9,461 bases of DNA from CAZFAT01 sp964517075 (GTDB lineage: Bacteria; Acidobacteriota; Vicinamibacteria; Vicinamibacterales; SCN-69-37), in NCBI GenBank assembly GCA_964517075.1, contig CAZFAT010000139.1, forward strand, positions 1 through 9,461. The letters run 5' to 3'. The notes below the pieces were generated by a model, which did no database searches, was not told the origin of the DNA, and saw only the letters and a list, made by a program, of their open reading frames with translations. The translations under genes and the position numbers were made by a program. Shown in pieces: positions 1 to 6,490 of this stretch (within the stretch, counting starts at the first letter, position 1; each line of letters starts with the position of its first letter).

Positions 1-720
1 ATTGCGGAAGTTCTGGGCGAGCACCTCGAAGTTCGTCCCGTCCTCGTTCATCCGGAGCGCGACGCCCTGGAAGAACCCCGCGTCGGGGTTGTTCAGCGCG
101 GGCAGGCCGTCGAGCTGGTTCGCCGGCTCGTAGGACGACCCCTGCTGGGTCTTCCCGGACTTGTCCGTGACCCTGAATCCCTTGTTGCCGTGGTTGAAAT
201 ACAGCTTGCCGTCCGGCCCGAACTGGACGGCGTGCAGGCCGTGATCGTGATCGACGCCCCCGAATCCCGTCAGCAGGACCTCCTTGTTCACGATGCGATC
301 CTGATCGTCCTTGGTGTAGACGATGATGCTGGGCGACTGGGAGAGGTAGACCTTGTTGCCCATCACCGCGATGCCCAGCGGCGCGCGGATGTCCGGGGTC
401 TGGTCGAAGATCTTGACGTTGTCAGCCTTCCCGTCCTGATCCGTGTCGTCGAGAATGACGATCCGATCGCCGGCGGAGCGAATGGGCGGCTGATTGCGCA
501 ACGCACGCCGGTAGTTCACCGCCTCGGCCACCCAGACACGGCCCCGTTCATCGATGGCCATACTGGTCGGGTTGGTGAACATCGGCTCGGAGGCCCAGAG
601 CTTCACCTCGAGTCCGGGCGCCGGCTTGAGCCGGGCGAGGCTTTGATCCGGGGACTGCTGGGCGCTGACGGCGCTCATCAGGAGCACGACGAGCAGCGCG
701 ACACGCTGTGAAGCACGCAT
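1..720 (-). CDS. Secreted PVC-type membrane-bound dehydrogenase domain (Piru_Ver N-terminal, PQQ-like propeller) protein, partial
   Basis: The reading frame is open from ATG at 720 to the window edge, giving the first 240 residues; the C-terminus is missing. Residues 1-20 form a signal peptide (hydrophobic VALLVVLLMSAV, cleavage after VSA before QQ). The mature part begins APGLEVKLWASEP near residues 34-46, then NPTSMAIDERGRVWVAEAVNY (50-70), a calcium-loop-like DTDQDGKAD (92-100), and VDHDHGLHAVQFGPDGKLYF (157-176). This order is typical of the PVC-type / Piru_Ver_Nterm beta-propeller family, whose members often continue into HEAT repeats and a cytochrome c domain. None of that can be checked here. 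Role: presumably a periplasmic or envelope sugar or alcohol dehydrogenase-like protein, substrate unknown. The start is supported by a strong ribosome site at 727-732. The gene is transcribed divergently from the aminopeptidase gene. Confidence 0.85.
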   Translation of the reverse strand, partial: MRASQRVALLVVLLMSAVSAQQSPDQSLARLKPAPGLEVKLWASEPMFTNPTSMAIDERGRVWVAEAVNYRRALRNQPPIRSAGDRIVILDDTDQDGKADNVKIFDQTPDIRAPLGIAVMGNKVYLSQSPSIIVYTKDDQDRIVNKEVLLTGFGGVDHDHGLHAVQFGPDGKLYFNHGNKGFRVTDKSGKTQQGSSYEPANQLDGLPALNNPDAGFFQGVALRMNEDGTNFEVLAQNFRN

Positions 721-726
721 GGGACG

Positions 727-732
727 ACCTCC
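727..732 (-). promoter_or_regulatory. Shine-Dalgarno site of the PVC-type protein gene
   Basis: On the minus strand GGAGGT lies 6 bases upstream of the ATG at 720. The motif and spacing are near ideal, and fix the start directly before a good signal peptide. Confidence 0.8.
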
Positions 733-830
733 GAAAAAGGGGCGAAAGCGGCCCAGCGTAACACAACGATTGGCCGCCCTTCATCACGTCACCGGCGGCG
801 CCGGATGTTATTGTTCCCGCACTTCCCAGC

Positions 831-834
831 GGGG
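831..834 (+). promoter_or_regulatory. Probable ribosome binding site deciding the aminopeptidase start
   Basis: GGGG lies 6 bases before ATG 841. It is only a moderate Shine-Dalgarno match, but it favours 841 over the in-frame ATG at 805. The 805 start would add twelve residues ahead of the lipoprotein signal and has no clear site of its own. Confidence 0.5.
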
Positions 835-840
835 TATGTC

Positions 841-3471
841 ATGAACCGACGCGTCTATCGGCTGGCGGCCTGCCTCGTCGTCGTGTCCCTGGCGGCATGC
901 GCCGGGGGTGAGCCAGCGTCCGAGGAGGCCGATGGCGTCCGGCTGCCTCGCCTGGCAGCGCCCGATCACTACGCGCTGGTCATCACACCCGATCTCGCCG
1001 CCGCGACCTTCACCGGCGAGGCGACCATCGACATCCGCGTGCTGCAGCGCACGCCGCGCATCGTCCTGCACGCAGCGGAGATCGCCGTCAGCCGCGCGAC
1101 CGTCGAGTCCGCCGGCAGAACCCAGGACGCGTCCGTGACACTCGACGCGGAGGACCAGACGGTGACGCTCACGGTGCGCGAACCGCTGGCGCCCGGGCCC
1201 GTACGACTCGCGATCGCGTACACCGGCATCCTGAACGATCGGTTGCGCGGTCTGTACCTCAGCCAGGCCAACGGGCGGAGGTACGCGGTGACGCAGCTCG
1301 AGGCCACGGACGCGCGGCGGATGTATCCGTCGTTCGACGAACCGGCGATGAAGGCGACGTTCGACCTGACCGCGATCATCGATGAAGGCGACGAGGCGAT
1401 TTCCAACGGCGCCATCGTCTCCGACACGCCGGGGCCGGTGGCCGGCAAGCGCACCATCAGGTTCTCGAGGACGCCGAAGATGTCCTCCTACCTCGTGGCC
1501 CTGGTCGTCGGCGACTTCGAATGCGCGAGCGGCGGCGCCGACGGCATCCCCATCCGCATCTGCGCCACGCCGGACAAGAAGGCCCTCACCGGCATGGCGC
1601 TCCGCACCTCCGAAGACCTGATGCGGTACTTCAACCAGTACTTCGCCATCAAGTATCCGTTCGGGAAGCTGGACGTCGTGGCCGTGCCCGACTTCGCCGC
1701 GGGCGCCATGGAGAACGCGGGCGCCATCTTCTACCGGGAGTCCATGCTGCTCGCCGACGAGGCCCAGGCCTCGCTCGGTGTGCGGAAGACGATCGCCATG
1801 GTGCTCGCGCACGAAATCGCGCATCACTGGTTCGGCAATCTCGTCACGATGGACTGGTGGAACGACATCTGGCTGAACGAGGGCTTCGCCACCTGGATGG
1901 AGACCAAGCCGTTCAGGACGACGAAGCCGGAGTGGCACGTGGAGCTGGACGAACTGCGAACCAGCCTCGAGGCGATGGATGTGGATCGGCTCCGCTCCAC
2001 ACGTCCGATTCGGAACCCCGCCGACACACCCGAGCAAATCAACGAGGTGTTCGACGCCATCGCCTATAGCAAGGGCGCCGCCACGCTCCGAATGCTCGAG
2101 GCGTGGCTGGGCGAGGAGCGATTCCGGGAGGCGATCAATGCGTATCTGGCGAAGTTCCAGTACGCGAACGCCCGCGGCGAGGATTTCTGGACCACCGTGG
2201 CGGCCTCGGTCGGCCAGCCGGTGGACCGTGTCATGTCGTCGTTCGTCGATCAGCCCGGCGTGCCCGTGCTAACGGTGGCCGGCGCGTGCGAGGGCGGCGC
2301 CATGGCCGTCAGCCTGAGTCAGGCCCGGTACCGTGAACTCGGGCAGCTGTCCACGACGTCCAGCCCGCCATGGTACATCCCGGTCTGCCTGCGCGGGCCA
2401 GGCTCCGGTGGCGGGAGCTGCCACGTGCTGGCCGCACCGGCGGAGCGGCTGGCGCTGTCGGCCTGCCAACCCTGGATTTTCGCCAATCGTCAGGGCCACG
2501 GGTACTACCGCACGGCGTACGAACCGGCAGCGCTCAATCTCATGACGAAGAACATCGGCTCGCTCTCGACCGCCGAGCGGATCACGCTGGCGAGCGACGT
2601 GTGGGCGGCGGTGCGCGCGGGCACCACCGAGGCGGCGGCGTTCCTCGACCTCGCCGAGGCGTTGCGATCGGACCGCACGTCGGCCATGGTCGGCGTGCTG
2701 GCCGAACCGCTCGACTTCATCGGCACCTATCTCACGACAGACGCCAGCCGGCCACAGTATCAGACGTGGCTGCGACGGGTCTTCGGACCCGCATTGAACG
2801 ATCTGGGATGGACGCCGCGTCGTGGCGAGTCCGAGGATGTCGGCGCGGTCCGCGCGTCCCTGGTCGGCCTGCTCGGGGCGACGGGCAACGACCCGCAGGT
2901 GCAGGCGCGAGCGCGGACGCTGGCCGCCAACATCCTGGATAAGCGTGGCCGCGTCGACCCGACGCTCGGCAACGTGGTGCTCCCGCTCGCCGCGAGCCGC
3001 GGCGATGCGGCGCTCTACGATCGCCTGCTGGAGGCGTATCGACAGGCGACCACGCCGGACGACCGCCAGCAGTATCTGACCGCGCTCGGCGCGTTCACCG
3101 AGCCCGCGCTCGTCCGCCGCACGATTGAGTTCGCGTTGTCACCCGACGTCCGCACGCAGGACACCGGCCGCCTGCTCGCCCGCACCGTGGGCGCCGAAGG
3201 GGGCATGCAACGGGCCTGGCCCATCATCCGGGACCGCTGGAGCGACGTGTCGAAGAAAGTGAACCCCTTCTTCGGCATGATGAACCTGATTCAGTCCCTG
3301 GGATCCGGTTGCCTGTCCGCAACCGCCGCAGAGGTCAAGACGTTCTTCGACGCCCACCAGGTGGACGGCGTGGAGCGAACGCTGCAGCAGACCCTGGAGC
3401 GCATCGAGTCCTGCGCCGTGCTGGCGCGGCAGCAGACGGCGCCGCTGGCCACACGCCTCGCGGGACGGTGA
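841..3471 (+). CDS. M1 family zinc aminopeptidase, lipoprotein, with ERAP1-like C-terminal domain
   Basis: The product has 876 residues and should remove N-terminal amino acids from peptides at the cell envelope. Residues 1-20 are a lipoprotein signal (MNRR, hydrophobic core, lipobox LAAC with Cys20). Ala follows the Cys, with no Asp inner-membrane retention signal. All M1 hallmarks are present: the QLEA substrate-amine segment (152-155), YPSFDEP (162-168), GAMEN exopeptidase motif (288-292), HEIAH (324-328) with the third zinc ligand Glu347 in WLNEGFATW, and catalytic Tyr409 in AYSKGA. After about residue 470 come a beta-sandwich segment and a helical ERAP1_C-type region, introduced by GHGYYRTAY (552-560). 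The length fits aminopeptidase N/ERAP-like members. The gene is divergent from the PVC-type gene and convergent with the GcvT-like gene, with 9 bases between their stops. Family is certain; substrate preference is unknown. Confidence 0.96.
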   Translation: MNRRVYRLAACLVVVSLAACAGGEPASEEADGVRLPRLAAPDHYALVITPDLAAATFTGEATIDIRVLQRTPRIVLHAAEIAVSRATVESAGRTQDASVTLDAEDQTVTLTVREPLAPGPVRLAIAYTGILNDRLRGLYLSQANGRRYAVTQLEATDARRMYPSFDEPAMKATFDLTAIIDEGDEAISNGAIVSDTPGPVAGKRTIRFSRTPKMSSYLVALVVGDFECASGGADGIPIRICATPDKKALTGMALRTSEDLMRYFNQYFAIKYPFGKLDVVAVPDFAAGAMENAGAIFYRESMLLADEAQASLGVRKTIAMVLAHEIAHHWFGNLVTMDWWNDIWLNEGFATWMETKPFRTTKPEWHVELDELRTSLEAMDVDRLRSTRPIRNPADTPEQINEVFDAIAYSKGAATLRMLEAWLGEERFREAINAYLAKFQYANARGEDFWTTVAASVGQPVDRVMSSFVDQPGVPVLTVAGACEGGAMAVSLSQARYRELGQLSTTSSPPWYIPVCLRGPGSGGGSCHVLAAPAERLALSACQPWIFANRQGHGYYRTAYEPAALNLMTKNIGSLSTAERITLASDVWAAVRAGTTEAAAFLDLAEALRSDRTSAMVGVLAEPLDFIGTYLTTDASRPQYQTWLRRVFGPALNDLGWTPRRGESEDVGAVRASLVGLLGATGNDPQVQARARTLAANILDKRGRVDPTLGNVVLPLAASRGDAALYDRLLEAYRQATTPDDRQQYLTALGAFTEPALVRRTIEFALSPDVRTQDTGRLLARTVGAEGGMQRAWPIIRDRWSDVSKKVNPFFGMMNLIQSLGSGCLSATAAEVKTFFDAHQVDGVERTLQQTLERIESCAVLARQQTAPLATRLAGR

Positions 3472-3480
3472 GCGGCCCCC

Positions 3481-4680
3481 CTACGCGGGCGGTGTGGCGG
3501 TCTTCCGCGGTGGATTGAAAAACGGCGTCGGCGTCACCTTCGCGCGCACACGGTACCGGACGGCATCGACCGTGTGCTCGACCTCGACGACCGATCCGGG
3601 CCCCGCGACGGCGGCCTCGAGGGTGCCCAGCGCGATCATCTGCTTCAGGGTCGGCGACCAGGTCGAGGACGTCACGCGCCCGACCTGTCGTCCGCCGGCA
3701 AACACGGGCAGCGCTTCGCGCGAGGCCGTCGCCTGCGCGAGTGGCGGCAGGCCCACGGCGTCGTACAGCTTCTCCACGTCCGTCCAGTCGATGGCGAGAC
3801 CGACGATGCGTCGCTTCGGCCCGCGGGTCCGCTCGGCGGCGAGCGCCTCGCGTCCGATGAAGGAGGGTTTGTCGAGATCGATGAGGCGATCGAGGCTCAT
3901 CTCGAACGGCGTATAGATGCGCGAGGCCGTGAGCGCCTTGCGGACGCTGACGAAGTCCGTGTCGATGAGCAGCAGCCCCGCCTCGATGCGCGCCACGTCG
4001 AGCGCGATGAGCCCCGCCGGCTGCAGACCGTAGCCGCGTCCCGTGTCGAGGAGCGCGTCCCACACCGAGCCTGCGTCCCGCCGGTCCATCCAGATCTCGT
4101 AGCCGAGATCGCCCGTGTAGCCCGTGCGCGACACGTCCACCGGACACCCGGCGATACGCCCGCGGGTGACGCGGAAGTATTTCAGTGTGTCGATATCGAC
4201 CTCGCCGAGCGCGCGCAGCACCGCGGCCGACGTCGGCCCCTGCAGCGCGAGCGCGGCAACGCGCTCTGAAACATCTTCGACGACGACCCGTCGCCCGACC
4301 GCCTGCTGCAGGATCCACCGCAGGTTCGGCTCGGCGGCCGTCCAGCGGAAACGCTCCTCCTCCAGCCGGCTCACCGTCCCGTCGTCCATCACGCGGCCGT
4401 GCTCGTCGCACCAGGGCGTGTAGATGACCTGACCCACCTGCAGGCGCGCGACGTTGCGTGTGATGACGCGGTCGATGACCGCCGCCGCGTCCGGCCCGCT
4501 GACCAGATACTTGAACAGCGGCGAGATGTCGATCAGGCCGCACGCGTGGCGAAGCGCGTGGTACTCGTGCTCGTGGACCGGCTCGTACGAGCTGGGCGCG
4601 TAGTAGCCCGCCCATTCGCGATAGTTGAGGCTCTGCGCGAGCGGCAGCGTGCGATCGTGGAACGGGGTGCCGACGGGCAT
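3481..4680 (-). CDS. GcvT-family (aminomethyltransferase / folate-dependent demethylase-like) protein
   Basis: The product has 399 residues, slightly longer than a typical GcvT of about 365. No signal peptide is visible, so it should be cytoplasmic. Family motifs in order: TPFH near the N-terminus (5-8), GLIDIS (48-53, GLFDVS in classical GcvT), DEHGRVMDDG (92-101) with the conserved Asp pair used for folate chemistry, ALQGPTS (145-151), SRTGYTGDLGYEI (184-196), ALDVARIEAG (226-235), and the C-terminal TSSTWSPTLKQ and PTPFFNP segments. GcvT proteins move a methylene group from an aminomethyl carrier to tetrahydrofolate. Relatives (DmdA, LigM/DesA, dimethylglycine and sarcosine enzymes) demethylate other substrates on the same fold. 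No gcvH, gcvP or lpd is present in the window, and the N-terminal segment NYREWAGYYAPSSY differs from the classical GcvT region. A role outside glycine cleavage is therefore plausible. No Shine-Dalgarno site precedes the ATG. Confidence 0.9.
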   Translation of the reverse strand: MPVGTPFHDRTLPLAQSLNYREWAGYYAPSSYEPVHEHEYHALRHACGLIDISPLFKYLVSGPDAAAVIDRVITRNVARLQVGQVIYTPWCDEHGRVMDDGTVSRLEEERFRWTAAEPNLRWILQQAVGRRVVVEDVSERVAALALQGPTSAAVLRALGEVDIDTLKYFRVTRGRIAGCPVDVSRTGYTGDLGYEIWMDRRDAGSVWDALLDTGRGYGLQPAGLIALDVARIEAGLLLIDTDFVSVRKALTASRIYTPFEMSLDRLIDLDKPSFIGREALAAERTRGPKRRIVGLAIDWTDVEKLYDAVGLPPLAQATASREALPVFAGGRQVGRVTSSTWSPTLKQMIALGTLEAAVAGPGSVVEVEHTVDAVRYRVRAKVTPTPFFNPPRKTATPPA

Positions 4681-4688
4681 CGGGGAAC

Positions 4689-4694
4689 ATTCTA
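4689..4694 (-). promoter_or_regulatory. Candidate -10 element for the GcvT-like gene (possible leaderless transcript)
   Basis: TAGAAT on the minus strand matches five of six positions of TATAAT. Only 8 bases separate it from ATG 4680, so transcription would start at or next to the start codon. That fits the absence of a ribosome binding site. No -35 is visible, because the hairpin doublet occupies that position. Confidence 0.35.
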
Positions 4695-4711
4695 AGGCGG
4701 CTCCGACGGAG

Positions 4712-4733
4712 GAGCCGGCCTTCAGGCCGGCTC
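4712..4733 (+). repeat. REP-like hairpin 1 (9-bp stem, TTCA loop)
   Basis: GAGCCGGCC at 4712-4720 pairs perfectly with GGCCGGCTC at 4725-4733. GGCTCC at 4699-4704 could compete for part of the 5' arm (GGAGCC 4711-4716), giving an alternative fold. Confidence 0.85.
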
Positions 4734-4738
4734 GCTGT

Positions 4739-4760
4739 GGGCGGACCTGAAGGTCCGCCC
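4739..4760 (-). repeat. REP-like hairpin 2 (9-bp stem), also the first structure after the stop at 4784
   Basis: GGGCGGACC at 4739-4747 pairs perfectly with GGTCCGCCC at 4752-4760. In the minus-strand transcript this is the first hairpin after the stop codon of the 568-residue protein. It could stabilise the mRNA 3' end or slow RNA polymerase. There is no T tract after either hairpin, so it is not a classical intrinsic terminator. Confidence 0.8.
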
Positions 4761-4783
4761 CTCCACCAAGCAGCTGCCCATGC

Positions 4784-6490
4784 TTACCGTCCCGCCCGGA
4801 TATCCTGCACCTTCCGCTCGCCCGGTGCGAGCGGGAGTGGAATCGCCGCCGGCATCAGCGGCTGCAGGAAGCGCGGATCGGTGGGATCGTCAGGCTCGAT
4901 CTCACCGAACGCAACCATGCGGTAATCGCCCGCCGGCAAGTCGGCGATCTCGAAGTAGCCGTCGGTGGCTGCGCGCGCCAACTGGACGCGGCGCGAGCCC
5001 GGCAGCCAGTAGCGCGGATCGGCGGCGAAGACGAGCAGGCTGAGATCCGGCCGGGGCCGGCCGGCCTCGTCGAGGATGCGGCCCGAGAGGTGCTGCGAGC
5101 GGTTCGAAAGAGTCACGAGCATCTCGCCGATGGGCACGTCCGGCGCCAGATCGAGCGGCAGGTCGGCGAACTCCTCACCCTTGACTTGCACGGATTGCAG
5201 CATCAGCGGCGGTGACGCCCCGGACGGCGCCTGCGGTGTCAGCATCAGGCGGTAGCGCCCTGGCGTGACGGCATCGATGACGAATCGGCCGTCCGCAGCG
5301 ACGCGGGCCTCGAGGACCTCGCTCCGCCACGGCGGCAGCGAACGGAGAATGAGCCCGAGTCCCTTCAGATCCGCCGCGGTCGCGCCGGCACCCTCGATAT
5401 TCAGGCGGCCCCCGATGGACGTGCCCGGGCGCAGGTCGATGAACAGCCCCTCCACGTTCTGGCCGTGCACACTGATGGCGGTCCGACCCCACAGCGCCTG
5501 CGTCGGCTTCGTGGTCGAACTCGGAAGCCGGGCAGCGACCGTGTAGTTGCCCGGCGGGACGTTCATGAACGCGAAGCGTCCGGCGGCATCGGCCGTCACG
5601 TTGGTGATGCTGGAGCCACCGGGCACGAGGAAGACGTACGCGCCCTGGCCCCCTGGGGGCGCGCCGCTGACCGTGCCGCGGATCTCCGCGGTCGGGACCT
5701 CGCCGAGCATGATGTCGATGCCCTGCCGCTCCTCGGCCGGCCGCACGTTCACCATCGCTGCCTCGTCGGGATCGACGGTGCTCGGGTGAAAGAACACGGA
5801 CTGGAGCGTTGTCGTCGGATTCCCGACGACGCGGGCCCGCGCCTGCACCGCATAGAGGCCGGCGGGCAGGCCGAACAGGCGGTACTCGCCGCGCTCGTCG
5901 GTGGTGGCCGTAATCTGCGCGCCGGCCGCCTGCGCCGTCCGCGCCGGCGCGAGCGTCCGTTCGTAGTTCTGCAGGCCGGGCTGGAGCGCGAGGACGTTCG
6001 CGCCGCGCGCGGGCCGGCCGCGCGAATCGGTCACGAGACCGGTGATCACCCCGCCGCGAGGAAGAGACAGTTTCAGGCCGGAGACGGTCTGGCCGTCCGC
6101 GACCGCGACAGCGACGCCCGGTCGATCGTGCCGCCGCGCGCCATACGCCATGCGCACGAACCCGGGACGGCTCGCGGTCAGCGTGTAGCGGCCGGCTGGC
6201 AGATCGCGAAACGTGAACGCGCCCTCATCGTCTGTTCCCTCAGTGCGGCTCGCGGCCAGTCCGCCGCCCGTCAACGTCACCGCCGCGCGGCGCACCGGCC
6301 GGCCCGGCGTCTCGTCGTTGACGACGATGCCGGAGATTGACGCGGTGCCGGTGGGAGCCGCCGCCGCGTCACGCGCTTGGGCGTTGTCCCGGACCGGAGT
6401 CTGCTGAGCGGCTGCTGAGGCCGCAGCGATGATGAGCGCACTGACGCCGAGCGCCAGACTCACGACAGCGCGCATCGTCGAGACGTTCAT
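4784..6490 (-). CDS. Secreted protein of five carboxypeptidase-regulatory-like (transthyretin-fold) modules
   Basis: The product has 568 residues. The N-terminal signal peptide ends near residue 28 (AAASAAA, then QQ). Five beta-sandwich modules follow, roughly 50-125, 147-220, 268-322, 358-420 and 467-565. Each ends in the signature turn of the CarboxypepD_reg family: LPAGRYTL (97), LPAGLYAV (208), VPPGNYTV (311), VTPGRYRL (408), LPAGDYRM (518). No catalytic domain, TonB plug or barrel is present, so this is not a carboxypeptidase. Such domains are usually structural, binding or adhesion units, and their partner here is unknown. The start at ATG 6490 overlaps the upstream stop as ATGA, which implies translational coupling; ATG 6475 is a possible later start. 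The gene is paralogous to its upstream neighbour. A REP-like doublet follows the stop. Confidence 0.88.
   Translation of the reverse strand: MNVSTMRAVVSLALGVSALIIAAASAAAQQTPVRDNAQARDAAAAPTGTASISGIVVNDETPGRPVRRAAVTLTGGGLAASRTEGTDDEGAFTFRDLPAGRYTLTASRPGFVRMAYGARRHDRPGVAVAVADGQTVSGLKLSLPRGGVITGLVTDSRGRPARGANVLALQPGLQNYERTLAPARTAQAAGAQITATTDERGEYRLFGLPAGLYAVQARARVVGNPTTTLQSVFFHPSTVDPDEAAMVNVRPAEERQGIDIMLGEVPTAEIRGTVSGAPPGGQGAYVFLVPGGSSITNVTADAAGRFAFMNVPPGNYTVAARLPSSTTKPTQALWGRTAISVHGQNVEGLFIDLRPGTSIGGRLNIEGAGATAADLKGLGLILRSLPPWRSEVLEARVAADGRFVIDAVTPGRYRLMLTPQAPSGASPPLMLQSVQVKGEEFADLPLDLAPDVPIGEMLVTLSNRSQHLSGRILDEAGRPRPDLSLLVFAADPRYWLPGSRRVQLARAATDGYFEIADLPAGDYRMVAFGEIEPDDPTDPRFLQPLMPAAIPLPLAPGERKVQDIRAGR

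Larger units (their letters stand above)
721..840. other. Divergent intergenic region with a 13-bp odd palindrome
   Basis: This 120-base stretch separates the two divergent starts and must hold both promoters, but I could not pick a convincing -35/-10 pair on either strand. It contains CCGGCG-G-CGCCGG at 792-804, a perfect 6+1+6 inverted repeat 36 bases upstream of the aminopeptidase start. It could be an operator or the base of a 5' UTR hairpin. In DNA this GC-rich it may also be chance. Confidence 0.35.
4708..4764. repeat. REP-like hairpin doublet (REPIN/BIME-type), two inverted 26-base units
   Basis: Unit 1 (plus strand, 4708-4733) reads GGAG, stem arm GAGCCGGCC, loop TTCA, arm GGCCGGCTC. 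Unit 2 (minus strand, 4764-4739) reads GGAG, arm GGGCGGACC, loop TTCA, arm GGTCCGCCC. The linker GCTGT (4734-4738) separates them. Both 9-bp stems are perfect. The arms differ at positions 2, 5 and 7, and each change is compensated on the other arm. Head and loop are identical between units, and the units face each other. A GGAG/GTAG-like head on a short imperfect or perfect hairpin, arranged as an inverted pair, is the established form of REP elements mobilised by REP-associated tyrosine transposases. No such transposase is in the window. The heads can also pair with each other (4708-4711 with 4761-4764), which would close a three-way junction. Confidence 0.75.

Noticed and set aside
805..840. 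Upstream in-frame ATG at 805 for the M1 aminopeptidase
   Set aside because: It would put twelve residues before the MNRR lipoprotein signal and lacks a ribosome site; ATG 841 has GGGG at proper spacing.
808..2037. Long open frame on the minus strand inside the aminopeptidase gene
   Set aside because: It is antisense to a gene with complete M1 motifs; its Arg/His/Gly-rich product is typical of GC-rich shadow frames.
3472..3480. Bidirectional terminator between the convergent aminopeptidase and GcvT-like genes
   Set aside because: Only 9 bases separate the stops, with no stem plus T tract; any terminator would have to lie within the opposing coding region.
3335..4690. 451-codon minus-strand frame overlapping the GcvT-like gene
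   Set aside because: It is the same strand in another frame, with Arg/Ala-rich low-quality sequence; the GcvT motifs are all in the 3481-4680 frame.
4712..4760. Classical intrinsic terminator for the 4784-6490 gene
   Set aside because: The stems are strong, but no T tract follows either hairpin, and the inverted doublet form fits a REP-like element better.
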